DNA of 64,000 nt from Anastatus disparis (lineage: Eukaryota; Arthropoda; Insecta; Hymenoptera; Eupelmidae). The stretch is taken from NCBI GenBank assembly GCA_017163975.1, contig JAFFSR010000136.1, forward strand, positions 6,445,501-6,509,500. Reading direction: 5' to 3'. The first letter of the stretch is position 1. Each line of letters opens with the position of its first letter. Both the position numbers and the translations under genes were made by a program. The notes under the pieces are model-generated. The model worked only from the letters and a program-made list of their open reading frames with translations, was not told where the DNA came from and made no database searches. Positions 30,501-38,685 of the stretch are shown here, piece by piece.

Positions 30501-32905
30501 CAGCTAATAAATCATAACTTATATTAATTTTTTAACAAGAATGAAAATGTAAAAGAAGCTATATATTAATTTTAGAAGTTAAGGTCATTGATTATTAAAG
30601 AAATGATCAATCATCAATTTTTCTAAGTAACAGTAAAAATAATTTTTCATACTTTCAGGAAAAACATGATAAATAATTCAATGGATCACAAATAGAATCC
30701 AAGGAAAAGAAAAATTCTTCTAACGAGTATGAAAAAAAAATACATCTTCCGTAACAACAAGACATTCGTGAGCTTATCAATAATGCAAGTCAGATCAAGA
30801 ATATTCAGAAATGACTAATTGACACGATTAATCAAAAGCAGTATAACACGAAAGATGAAGAGATACAAGGTCAAAAAGATTCTACCCCTTCTATTAGAGG
30901 TCTTTCATATGATCTTCATAATACAAATTAGTTTTTTTGCGTACCTGTTTATAAAACGAGTCTACTTTTTTCTTCTTTATTAGTAAAGTTTGTTTTTTTT
31001 ATAATCGTAAATTAGACAAATAAGTGTTTATTATTTGATTTTTTAATAAATATGGATATTAGTATACTTTTTATCATTTATAAGCGCACACTGTAATTTC
31101 ATCTATATTCAAATCATAAATATAGTTATTTGTGTGAAAAAATTTCTCAAAAGTTTCTAAAAATTTTGATTTTTAAAGATTTCAATTTAAACGTACTTTG
31201 AACAATTTTTAAATTCCTTGCAGTCTTTTCAAGATCGAAAAAATGCTATCTTTTTATGTACACATGGATTCAATTAAAATTTTTAATTTTGAATCAATAC
31301 GAATGAATTTACAAAAAATTGATCAAATAAAAATATTTAAAGATGGCTAAAAATTGAATAAAATTTCCTAAAAATTTATTAAAAGTTAATTTTAAGTTTC
31401 TATGTGTATTTGTAAGTGTTAATACGTGAGTTTCTGAATTTTATTAATTTTTTGCAAAATTTCATGTTAAAATTAAAAATCTTCATGTGTTCAAAACATG
31501 AATGAAAATTTTTAAAAACAAAATTATATGTAATTAGATAGTATTTTTTCTAATTTTTTTATTACCTCAAGAAATTTCACAATCAGTTTAAATGTTTTTA
31601 AGGTATTTGCATTAAAAATCAAATCTCTAAAAACTAAAAATTTAACAATATCAAATATAGTAATGCATAATTATAGGTTGACTCGTATATACTTATGTAT
31701 AAACGTATATTTGTTCATATATAATTTTACATAATTTTTTATAACTTATTAGTCAACATAAAACGTTATTTTCAGTCATGAATTTTAAAATTGTGTATAA
31801 AAATAGATAATCATAAAAAATTATATAGGTTACGAATAATCAGCCATATATTATAATGATATTTGAAATATCAATAGTTTTCACTTATTCATTTTCAATT
31901 ATTTATTTATAAATGCATATAAACATCAAAATTATGAAATCAACTATGAAATTCTTAATTTATTTAATTGTTACATTAAAACCTAATATTTTAAGTGAAT
32001 CTTTGTTTATAATTATAGAATCGTTAATGTTTTAATGATAGCACATAAAAACTAATTTATCGTATTGTTTTTTACGACAATTTACGACACTTAATAAACT
32101 ACTGATAAGGAAAACATTTACTGTTTTTTGCTGCTAAGTGTTTTTAAAGTTGTTCGACTTGAAAACTAAATTTTTTTTAAATATACACGAACTAAAAAAA
32201 CATTATGATGAATTTTTGAATAATTTTTATTGGAAATAATAATTTTTTTAAGATAAATAATATGAGAAAATGGTCATTCGTTAATTAGATAGAGTGAGTT
32301 TAACCAAAGTATTTTAAATTAAATTTGTTCCACTTGAAGAAAAATATTAGCTGTATAAACGTAAAAGTTTCAGAAGTAATAATGAAAATAGTTATAAGAT
32401 TTGAGCCATTATATCTAAACTTTGATCAATATGATAATCACAAATACTCACATGATATTATTTTAAACTGATTTCTACAAATTATGCTATCCACAATTCA
32501 ACTTTTTCAACAAAAATGTATTAGTTTATTTATTTTTTCACAACCAAACAATTTCAATATACAATAAAATAATGCACGATGTTTTTAATTAATTAGTGAA
32601 CAAAAATTTTATTCTGATATAGAAATTTCATTAAGAGTCTAAAATTAAAATGAGTTTTAACTTATTTTGCGCCCATTAAAATTTGATAAAATTTTTGTTC
32701 TTTTAAAAAATGAGCCAAGAATCAAATAACATAATAAATGTTATAATTACCCTAGGACCGCATTATTGAGGTTTTCAAGATGAAGCGATGGTGGTGAACG
32801 TATTGTCACCTGAGTGCTACCACCAGGTATAAATTGTACTTGCTCATCGCCATTGTATCGTGAGCCAGCACCTGTGCTAAGAGTAAGATTCTTCAAGTCT
32901 GCCAT
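6220..32905 (-). CDS. ABC transporter subfamily G half-transporter, ABCG1/ABCG4-like (11 coding exons)
   Basis: Joined coding exons, in transcript order: 32905-32751, 18835-18618, 14012-13895, 10240-10051, 9893-9686, 9189-9013, 8524-8106, 7400-7232, 7146-7046, 6965-6810, 6564-6220. All introns are GT-AG and all phases agree, giving 751 residues. Seen: Walker [10 protein letters not shown] (147-155), Q-loop MQDD (Gln193), signature LSGGQ (248-252), Walker B FFDEP (Asp272, Glu273), D-loop SGLD, H-loop His305, NPADY before the linker, then about six membrane helices between 498 and 743. The order NBD then TMD is diagnostic of subfamily G. The strings PTILTFPVEMSVF and [14 protein letters not shown] match the ABCG1/ABCG4 branch, not white/scarlet/brown or ABCG2. 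Family knowledge: ABCG1/4 proteins act as dimers and export sterols or other lipids using ATP. Inference: an active lipid-type exporter, since every catalytic motif is intact. The start is fixed by an in-frame TAG two codons upstream. The exact insect orthologue is not resolved, so no symbol is given. Confidence 0.93.
6810..6965 (-). CDS. Coding exon 10 of the ABCG gene (TM3-TM4)
   Basis: Encodes residues 586-637. It has the helix [18 protein letters not shown], a short loop, and the helix [20 protein letters not shown], ending GAAMNVE. The acceptor is TATTACAG|CTTGTG and the donor GTCGAG|GTAAGA. Both ends fall at codon boundaries. Confidence 0.95.
7046..7146 (-). CDS. Coding exon 9 of the ABCG gene
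   Basis: Encodes residues 553-585: [20 protein letters not shown], then [13 protein letters not shown]. This is the highly conserved amphipathic connecting segment between TM2 and TM3 in the ABCG1/4 branch. The acceptor is TTTTTTAG|TTCCCG and the donor TTTCAA|GTACGT. It ends at a codon boundary. Confidence 0.95.
7232..7400 (-). CDS. Coding exon 8 of the ABCG gene (TM1-TM2)
   Basis: Encodes residues 496-551. It contains [20 protein letters not shown] (first membrane helix), a short loop [17 protein letters not shown], and the second helix [18 protein letters not shown]. The acceptor is ATTACAG|ACATTA and the donor CTTACTT|GTTAGT. The leftover T joins TT of the next exon as Phe552. It matches ABCG1/4 block by block. 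A plus-strand open frame over this exon is a shadow. Confidence 0.95.
8106..8524 (-). CDS. Coding exon 7 of the ABCG gene (linker)
   Basis: Encodes residues 357-495. After [19 protein letters not shown] it runs into a long low-complexity linker rich in Ser, Gly, Asn, Gln and Thr (about residues 376-465, with [10 protein letters not shown] at 412-421). It then re-enters the conserved membrane-domain start, [19 protein letters not shown]. The acceptor is AAACAG|TGATGG and the donor ATATG|GTATGT. The linker looks expanded relative to vertebrate ABCG1 and is the least constrained part of the protein. Confidence 0.93.
9013..9189 (-). CDS. Coding exon 6 of the ABCG gene (H-loop)
   Basis: Encodes residues 298-355. 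It begins [20 protein letters not shown], with the switch histidine at 305, continues through [12 protein letters not shown], and ends in NPADY, the ABCG marker at the end of the nucleotide-binding domain. The acceptor is TTAACAG|GTAGAA and the donor GATTATG|GTAACT. The leftover G joins TG of the next exon to give Val356. This exon is split between two frames' worth of flanking intron and does not stand out as a long open frame. Confidence 0.95.
9686..9893 (-). CDS. Coding exon 5 of the ABCG gene (signature and Walker B)
   Basis: Encodes residues 228-296. It carries the ABC signature [16 protein letters not shown] and Walker B with D-loop, [14 protein letters not shown], including catalytic Glu273. 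The acceptor is ATCATTAG|ATTGAA and the donor AGAGGAG|GTAATA. One base is left over to start Gly297. Confidence 0.96.
10051..10240 (-). CDS. Coding exon 4 of the ABCG gene (Q-loop)
   Basis: Encodes residues 165-227. It contains [18 protein letters not shown], then [20 protein letters not shown], with the Q-loop glutamine at residue 193, and ends TAKKVV. The [11 protein letters not shown] block is a strong ABCG1/4-type match. The acceptor is TTTTTCTAG|AACGTC and the donor GTTGTG|GTAAGT. The exon ends at a codon boundary. Confidence 0.95.
10241..13894 (-). other. Intron between coding exons 4 and 3
   Basis: AT-rich intron of about 3.65 kb. I see no coding signal on either strand, no SINE and no clear inverted repeat. 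Confidence 0.7.
13895..14012 (-). CDS. Coding exon 3 of the ABCG gene (Walker A)
   Basis: Encodes residues 126-163: [20 protein letters not shown] and onward through Walker [10 protein letters not shown] to NVLAGY. This holds the phosphate-binding loop, including the catalytic Lys. The acceptor is AATTTCAG|GCTACA and the donor GGATACAA|GTAATT. Two bases of codon 164 are left over and completed by A in the next exon, giving Lys. A 72-codon open frame over this exon (13775-13993) is in another frame and is only a shadow. Confidence 0.95.
14013..18617 (-). other. Intron between coding exons 3 and 2
   Basis: About 4.6 kb. Mostly AT-rich and featureless, except for one GC-richer island at about 15.66-16.05 kb, listed separately. 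Confidence 0.7.
15665..16045 (-). CDS. Intronic GC island with a 126-codon ORF of unknown status
   Basis: A true ATG at 16045 opens 126 codons to a stop at 15665, same strand as the ABCG gene, in a patch of clearly higher GC than its surroundings. The first 70 codons look plausibly protein-like (basic, Pro/Gly-containing, [16 protein letters not shown]), while the last 50 are low-complexity (Tyr/Ile, then Ala/Leu and Ser runs). No family is recognised. The same DNA has a second overlapping open frame (15786-16001), as expected from high GC alone. It could be an alternative first exon of the host gene (a GTGAAT donor follows near 15640), a regulatory island, or chance. Confidence 0.15.
   Translation of the reverse strand: MAKYIHLLYEERAGACVLRHILELLNYVAKEKRARWDAVAPGGKYTRKKGRPCNDPYPQLYHPKGSIQMFLMNMQVHLYFIYTYMYKLHIYTRWVQVHLETALAHLFLSATALVAYTLAFFSSSSF
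18618..18835 (-). CDS. Coding exon 2 of the ABCG gene
   Basis: Encodes residues 53-124. The first half is a Cys/Ser/Asn-rich tail of low conservation ([17 protein letters not shown]). The second half (from about residue 102) begins the nucleotide-binding domain with [20 protein letters not shown], the usual ABCG domain entry before Walker A. The acceptor is TTTACAG|TGGATC and the donor CAAAGAG|GTAAGA. The last base starts the Gly125 codon, finished by GC in the next exon. Confidence 0.9.
19390..20175. repeat. Decayed repeat region with inverted and short tandem similarity
   Basis: AATGATAATATCGGACC at 19468-19484 recurs inverted at 20068-20085 with one mismatch, and both ends carry many variants of GGTACTG / CCAGTACC. 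Within the left part, a 24-base unit ending CGTTTGCC occurs at 19499-19522 and again at 19550-19573. GC is higher than in the flanks. It looks like an old inverted-repeat element with internal short duplications. Confidence 0.35.
21755..21953 (-). mobile_element. tRNA-derived SINE, copy 1
   Basis: On the minus strand a tRNA-like head with an A-box-like TTTGGTAGAG and B-box GAGTTCGAATCCCGC, followed by a body with CAAGCACCACTG, CTCCGTCGCTGATTAGCAT and a 3' end ACGTCGTTAAA plus an A-rich tail. The same head-body-tail order recurs at five other places in the window. Family knowledge: head with Pol III boxes and A-rich tail is the SINE architecture. Confidence 0.8.
22000..22203 (-). mobile_element. 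tRNA-derived SINE, copy 2
   Basis: Minus-strand copy lying less than 50 bases from copy 1 in the same orientation. The head has GGCTCACTCGGCAAAGAG and CGAATCCCGC; the tail ends ACAGCGACGTTAAATAAAA. It has more changes in the anticodon-arm region than copies 3 and 5. Same-orientation neighbours suggest either insertion of one next to another or local duplication. Confidence 0.8.
22464..22625. mobile_element. Foldback element with GC-rich hairpin tip
   Basis: Near-perfect inverted repeat: ATGTCCTTTGGCCGT at 22464 matches ACGGCCAAAGGACAT ending at 22625, and the arms keep pairing inward (ATTCAGGTGGAAT, ACAATGTTTG, GCTTGAGC) for about 60 bases. The tip holds a perfect GGCGCGC/GCGCGCC stem with a 3-base loop (22536-22552). 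No coding capacity of its own; a plus-strand open frame over it is a by-product of its high GC. Confidence 0.75.
22632..23034. mobile_element. Second inverted-repeat element abutting the foldback
   Basis: TTTTATGTCCGAAGTAGGCC at 22632 matches, inverted, GGCCTACGAGGACATAAAA ending at 23034. The termini share ATGTCC..GGCCGTAT with the neighbouring foldback, so both belong to one family. Inside, a 35-base palindrome (22885-22919, CCTGAGACATATTGAG arms around a central T) and a GTTCAATATG/CATATTGAAC pair form smaller hairpins. Confidence 0.65.
24980..25182 (-). mobile_element. tRNA-derived SINE, copy 3
   Basis: Minus-strand copy with a well-kept A box (TGGCTCAGTCGGTAGAG) and B box (GAGTTCGAATCC), and the shared 3' end CAGCGACGTTAAATAAAA. 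It lies about 75 bases from the inverted-repeat element at 25259. Confidence 0.82.
25259..25492. mobile_element. Small inverted-repeat element (MITE-like)
   Basis: ACTGACAGAAATGTTATCT at 25260 matches AGATAACTTTTCTGTCAGT ending at 25491, inverted, with one mismatch. TACTA flanks both sides (25254-25258 and 25493-25497) and may be a target-site duplication. About 234 bp; a 61-codon minus-strand frame inside has no recognisable product. Confidence 0.6.
26054..26081. repeat. Short AAGT/AAGC tetranucleotide repeat
   Basis: GTAAGTAAGCAAGCAAGCAA run in a small GC-richer patch inside the large intron. It also contains several GTAAGT words on the plus strand that could mislead splice-site predictors. 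Confidence 0.6.
28688..28890 (+). mobile_element. tRNA-derived SINE, copy 4
   Basis: Plus-strand copy: GTGGCTCAGTCGGTAGAG (A box), TGAGTTCGAATCCCGCTCTC (B box), then CAAGCACCACTGTACATTAC, CTCCGTCGTTGATTAGCAT, GCGACGTTAAAG and an A-rich tail. It is antisense to the host intron, unlike copies 1-3. The head is tRNA-like but its acceptor stem is not paired by the downstream sequence, so it is not a tRNA gene. Confidence 0.82.
30656..30931 (+). pseudogene. Coding-like frame broken by three in-frame stops
   Basis: After an acceptor-like ATACTTTCAG, one plus-strand frame reads about 90 codons with protein-like composition (Lys, Glu, Gln, Asp, Asn, Ser), e.g. [17 protein letters not shown] and [19 protein letters not shown], ending at TAG 30929-30931. 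It is interrupted by TAA (30674), TAA (30752) and TGA (30812); the last two could each come from one C-to-T change in a CAA or CGA codon. GC is above that of its flanks. The protein is not recognised and looks helical and charged. It lies antisense to the ABCG intron. Most likely a dead exon-derived fragment; chance composition is the alternative. Confidence 0.35.
32751..32905 (-). CDS. Coding exon 1 of the ABCG gene (N-terminus)
   Basis: Encodes residues 1-51 plus two bases of codon 52. It starts [10 protein letters not shown] and is a hydrophilic cytosolic N-terminal tail with no recognisable domain. The ATG is at 32905-32903, with TAG ATA directly before it in frame, so the protein cannot be extended upstream within this exon. 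The donor reads CTAGG|GTAATT. Codon 52 is completed by T from the exon ending at 18835. ABCG1-type proteins vary most in this tail, so the exon rests on phase agreement and the start, not on family similarity. Confidence 0.72.
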
Positions 32906-32942
32906 TATCTAGCACCGCGTCTTTTGCCAATCACGTGCCATC
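32906..32942 (-). promoter_or_regulatory. 5' leader piece of coding exon 1 with a short upstream ORF
   Basis: A good acceptor (TTTAATTACAG) ends at 32943, so the first coding exon starts at 32942 inside the leader. An upstream ATG at 32941 opens 10 codons and stops at TAG (32911-32909), three bases before the main ATG and in the same frame. Inference: translation of the transporter would need leaky scanning or reinitiation. The acceptor also implies at least one noncoding exon further upstream. Confidence 0.5.
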
Positions 32943-35900
32943 CTGTAATTAAATAACAAACAAAAAGATCGTGATTAAAAACAGTAATTCTGGCAATAAT
33001 TTCATTGGATTATTTGTTTTTAATTTATTCAATTAATGTAATTTATTAAAAATAATAAAAACTTTTTCTCTCTTTTCTTTTTTTTTTAATAACGATGAGT
33101 TTCAATTTTGAATCATGTCCAAATTCTTTTAATTATTTTTATCGGAATTAATGAATGACGTAACTAATTAATTTTTGACAGAATCGAGTCACGTAAAATC
33201 AGATTAAACATTATCCGGATAAAGTCAAAGTACTCTTAGTAAGTCAGATTTAAAATTCATAAATCTATATTGTACTTTCAAATAGAAAAATTTTTCTGTA
33301 TGTAACGTTATGTCTGACTGTAATTGAATTATGCTATTTTTTACTTTCTTTGTAAAATGTTCTTTTTTAAAAGCAAACTATTATTTCTAAATCTTTTTTG
33401 ATTTTATAATTACACGCAACAACACTGCAGATGCATTGAATATAAAAAAAATGACTGCAATACGCAAAAACATGATTCATAAGTTCTTCTAAACAAATAC
33501 AATGGTTAGGTCATGTCTTTAATTAAAATTTGATTAATAATGCAAAATAATTGTTAACAATTGAAAGAAGTAAGTTAAAATTTCAATAAAATTTAATAAT
33601 AAATTGTAGATTTACTTGTGTTATTAAATTTTAAAGTGCATACTTGATTCGCGCATTTGAATTATTGTCCATAACGTAAAATAAAAGTAGATTATACGTA
33701 CATTTATACGTATATGAATATTCTTGTATTGTATAAAAATCAAACTTAGGCCTTTATTCGCAACTATAAATAATGAATTATTTTAGCTTAATTCTGAATA
33801 ATTTATAGTAGTATAGTTACATAAAATGCTTAAATATTATCATATATTTTTTGTTAATATTTACATTTCCTTTAGAATTAATAATATTTGATTAAGTAAT
33901 ATTTCTAGATAATCATAATTTTTTTATACGTTCGATAGGTAAAGATTATATCAAGATTCTGTCTTCTTGTTTTATAAAATATAATAAATAATGAAAAAAA
34001 AAAGATTTTTTCTCTATCGACCCTGGGCTATTTTTACAATCGCACATACAATAGATAGTAATGCTATTCTGATATTCATCTGTTTTGTGAGCTTATTTGC
34101 AAACCCCAAAGCGTTTATATATGCGCGCATGTGTGTAAAAGAACCAACATATTCATAATGTATCTATAGATATCACTGGTTCCTACAATCGATTATTCTA
34201 ACCATTGCAAGTGATGTAAGATATGTGGAAAGATACATTTTTGTGCTTTAATAAATAAGAAATTTAACGGTAGTGAGTTTAATGTAGATGATTATAGATA
34301 ACGTAAATATAATAAACTTAATTGTTCCAATTTTTTTCACAACAAATTCTTTATTATTAATGCATCTGAATTATTATGTATAATAAACTATATATGCATG
34401 GCTTCTATTAAGTAGTGAACCTTTAGAAAACAAAAACTTTTTCTTTGATTGATTAATTAATTTTCTTAAACAATAAATTTATTTATTTATTGAGCGTATA
34501 TTTTGAAAAGAATTAATAAATGACAAGTATAATGAAAAGTCCGCTTTTTACAAGGTTATTATATTGCAAATATAATAATTTTTAGAAAATATAAATCTAT
34601 TTTTTAACAAAAATTTTAGAAACAAATTGCAGAATCATGTATTGTCATTTATATATCAAAATGTTTTCATGAATTTATAAAAAATTTATAAATAATATAA
34701 CTGAAATTTTGCTACATGAATTCCTCGTCCTTGGACGGTCTGCACAGATTTTCATTATATAAAAATCGCTCAGGTGGGCTACCCATTCTATGCATTATAT
34801 AAAGAAAGTGTGGTAAATACAATTGATGTTCTCTATAGATCCACTGACTAATTTCGAAAAAGATTTTAATAATTCATCCCATGAAATTGGTCAACAGGTT
34901 TTTTGCTTTCCATAAACAATACTTTGGATGAAGTCGAAATAAATCAATTCAAGTTTAGAAAATATATACTTAATGAAAGTAATAACTTTGTCAAAGACCG
35001 TGAAGGCTATGTATTTTTGCAAGATTCTTGCTTTTTTTTCTTTGAACCATATTACAATTGTACTTTATATAGAAATTATAACAATATTATTTTGCAACGA
35101 CATTTATAAAGTGTATATATTTTTTCTTGATATACTACAGAGAGAAAATGATAGTTCCTGCATTATAAACTCGCGGCTATCTTTGATGCAAAATTATCAA
35201 AGCTAAACGATATAACTATATGACTAATGTAAATGAAACAAAGCAGTGAGTAGTCTCTTTCATATTTTTTTTCTTTTTCAAGTTCAATAAGTTTTCTTTT
35301 TGATGCAACCGTATATACTCGTGTGTCATCTATCTACTTATTATTCTTTCATGCATTTCAAATAAGCCGCTTCTTATCATTTAATCTTTTTTATTATCCT
35401 TTTTTTGGTTTAGTCGACTCAATAGTATAAATATTTGATTCTTTTGGTAATGAAGAAAAATAATATTCACTTGACTTTACCATAAACGATTATTGGAACC
35501 TTGTTCAAAGAGTTATTGAAATTGTCATCAATGACAAGGAAATGCAAAACATCAAGTAAATGTAATGTAGCAAGATCTCAAGTATTGAGTATTCAAATTA
35601 CGAATAAGTACAACAGCCTTTTTTCTGTTATTCAAAGAAATTGTGACAAGTTAACGTAAAAATTAAATTTTAAAATACAATTTAAAATTTACTTAACTAT
35701 ATAATCAAACTGCATATTAATCAAAATAAAATGATTAAAAACGGATTAAAATTAAAATTAATAAAAATTTTTGATAATATATGAAGATACACTGTAAAAT
35801 TTTAATTTGATTATAATTAAACGTTTAAAATATTCCATATTAAAATAAACGATTTATTCTTAAGCAAACACATAATTGTTTAAATACTTTACTGTCTCTT

Positions 35901-36134
35901 ATGGAGTAGTCTACAATGTTGACGCGACTGTTTTAATTGTCGTAAATCTGTTATATATTCGTTTTTTTTTATTTATCAAAAATTTAATTATATTTATTGC
36001 AAAGCAATTTTTAATTTATACGAATCGTTTATGATGCACACCATACTAAATATAAAATAAAAAAATTAGATCTTCATTGTTGAAGGGTTAAATAATAACC
36101 TATAAGCTAGTCTATGTTGATATATAATTTCACG

Positions 36135-36291
36135 TTAACCTTTAGAGGGCCGGAATACGCCTCTAGGCGTAAGGGGTCTGACTCACCAACATCGCAACTT
36201 AGTTTGGCTCTAACTCAGGGACCTTAGACCACATTCTTATAGAAAAATTCGATTTTCAAATTTTTCAAAACTCCGGCCCTCTAAAGGTTAA
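36135..36291. mobile_element. 149-bp inverted-repeat element with TTAA flanks (piggyBac-type MITE)
   Basis: CCTTTAGAGGGCCGGA (36139-36154) is repeated inverted and exact at 36272-36287, and TTAA flanks each end (36135-36138 and 36288-36291). TTAA target-site duplication with terminal repeats beginning CC is the hallmark of the piggyBac superfamily (family knowledge). It has no coding capacity, so it would need a transposase from elsewhere. A small ACGCC/GGCGT hairpin lies near the left end. Confidence 0.75.
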
Positions 36292-37687
36292 ATAATATAT
36301 TAAAAAGATCACCTTGGGATTAAAAAAATTAAAGATTTTGTAGATTTCCAAAATTCCAATTATATTTATATCGATTGATATTTATCTGTATAATAGAAAA
36401 CTTGCGATTAACTTCCATTTATCTAAATTTAATCTATCACTGTCACAGACAATTAAGAACAAATCAAAGTCTAACATTGAATAAAAACATTATTATCAAC
36501 ACGATTATCAAATAAATTTAACATATCGTCTATAATCATAATCTATTCTTTGTAATCATATAAATCGTAAAATGGTTAACAAACAACAATTGACTTCAAC
36601 AAGATATCTATGATCTTTATTAAGTGACATTAAATTCGAAGTTGAACTTTGCAAAATTACAATATGTACATGTCTATGTGCAATTAATGATTAAATGTAT
36701 ACTTATATGAATTATAATACAAAGTTTTAAAGAAGATTAACCGCTATGAAGTCAAGTTCTTGTGCATGCTCTACCCGAGATTACAGGAAAGGTTATTTCT
36801 TTGTACATTGACTCTTCATTGATTTTTAATGTCGATAATGATTTTGAATTGGTTTTTATTGGTTACAATTCTTATACTTTGGATTTTTCCTTTTACAAGG
36901 ATTAATTAATCGACATTGAAAGAATATTAACGTCAAAATTAGTAAATAATGACATATGAAATATTACACGAAATAATATTAAATAAATGTTTAGACTTAC
37001 ATTAGTGCAAAATAATAAACATAAATTTTGTAAATTAATAATTTGTCCTTAAGTAAAACATCAATTTTTTTATGTAGCATGAAATCAGTCTATGACAACT
37101 TTTCTATTCTGCTAAAAAATTAATTCTTGTTAAATTTCTTAGTCGAATCGATATAAATTAATTTGTTATTTTTGATTTTACAACGATATCGATGATATTT
37201 TATGGTCGAGTATATTTTATAATTTTTAAATACGATAAACGACATAGCAATTTCTAACCTAACTCAAAAATTTAAGCCCTTTAATTGTTTTTATTTAATC
37301 ATGTGTACATACTGATGACTTGCAGTATAAAACTTGATTGTCCACTATTTTCATGTAATTTTGTATGAAACATATAATTATAATATTCTTTAAACAGAGT
37401 CCAAGCTAATTGAAGCTAGAAATTATTTTTTATCCTTTAAAAAATACATTTGCATGAATAATATTTTATAATGATAAAACAAAAATTGTAATCACGATTT
37501 TTCTTAGAATTCTTTTATAGTTTATCACAATAACTTTTTAGGAAAATTTTTTTTGCAACAACGTATATTAATTAAATAACAAGTTCTTGCATAAAATATA
37601 TGTAACAAAACTTACATCATACAAAACGTTTGAAAAAGTATCCTTAGTTGATTGTTTTAACGCAATCATATGTCAAAAATATATACT

Positions 37688-38120
37688 TTAAGAGGCGGTC
37701 GGAACCAAATCGGTGACTTAGTTCGGTGCTTGTAATAAATGCTTATAATAATTTATTCATTTATTAATATGGTAAAAATATAGTCATTTCCTCTAGTCAT
37801 GTATATAAAGAATAATTTAAAATAGTTAAAGCCACAAAAATATATAAAATATTGTTATAAAGCGAAAAATGCCACCTAACAATCGACACGACAGTTTTTT
37901 GCATGCGGTATATGTCAAGTCAGTTTGATATTTGTAATAAATGCTTAAATTTTTTTACTGATTCATATGGTAAAAATATAGTCATTTCCTCTAGTCATGT
38001 ATATAAAGAATAATTTGAAATAGTTTAAGCCATAAAAATATACAAAATATTATCGTAAAGCGAAAAATGCTGACTTGATATATACCGAAAGTCACCGATT
38101 TGGTTCCAACCGCCTCTTAA
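37688..38120. mobile_element. 425-bp inverted-repeat element with TTAA flanks and an internal duplication
   Basis: Termini GAGGCGGT.GGAACCAAATC (37692-37717) match inverted at 38091-38116 over 26 bases with one mismatch; TTAA flanks both ends. Inside, a block of about 140 bases (containing TAGTCATTTCCTCTAGTCAT) occurs twice, at about 37729-37872 and 37930-38070. CGGTATATGTCAAGTCAG between the blocks pairs with CTGACTTGATATATACCG near the right end. No coding capacity. Likely a non-autonomous TTAA-specific DNA transposon. Confidence 0.75.
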
Positions 38121-38451
38121 ATGTGAAATTTATCAAAGAAATATGGTCGATTAAAAAGTAAATATCACAAGCTCTAAAATCTTATTTATTATTTGGGTAA
38201 CTCAAAAGTAATAAGGCTTATTTTATTCGTTGAAAAATTTCAGAAGAAGTTGGAACCTCTGCTGAGAGGGCACTTACCGATACAATGTAAATTTAAAAAT
38301 TTCAAGACAAATGCCATTCAAATCACTCAATATAAAGAAATTGTTTAAAAAATAAATTTACGTTGCATCTGTATTTACTTTAAAGATTTCATTAACAATT
38401 TCCTCTAATATTTACCAAGAAATAAAACGAGCTTATTTACATTGAAACGGG

Positions 38452-38685
38452 TTAAAAATTAAAAATAGTACATTTGAATATGAATGTGTGAGGTTGATGA
38501 TTTATACATGAGTGTAATTTGTCGTTCGAGCAAAGCGGGTTACATTCTGGTGAGGTGATTACCTTCCTCGCTTTCTTGTACAGAATTTCATGCTGGTTTT
38601 TAACTGTGTGGGTAAAATAAGATTTGAAGATTAACCAAATAAAAATCGAGAAAATTAGATTCTTAATGAATGTAAAATTCGACAT
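38452..38685 (-). CDS. Small ORF with signal-peptide-like start and four cysteines
   Basis: ATG at 38685 opens 77 codons. Residues 8-24 are hydrophobic (NLIFSIFIWLIFKSYF), like a signal peptide or anchor. The remainder is polar, has a basic run KKARK and four cysteines (PECNPLCSND, then HSC, then FKC). Codon content is less AT-biased than the flanks. A possible acceptor (CAGTTTAG) sits right before the ATG, so it may not be a start codon at all. No family recognised. Chance is quite possible at this length. Confidence 0.18.
   Translation of the reverse strand: MSNFTFIKNLIFSIFIWLIFKSYFTHTVKNQHEILYKKARKVITSPECNPLCSNDKLHSCINHQPHTFIFKCTIFNF

Larger units (their letters stand above)
18836..32750 (-). 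other. Large intron between coding exons 2 and 1
   Basis: About 13.9 kb, the mobile-element sink of the gene: four SINE copies (21.8, 22.0, 25.0, 28.7 kb), inverted-repeat elements at 22.46-23.03 and 25.26-25.49 kb, a decayed repeat at 19.4-20.2 kb, and a pseudogene-like frame at 30.66-30.93 kb. The rest is AT-rich without coding signal. Confidence 0.7.
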
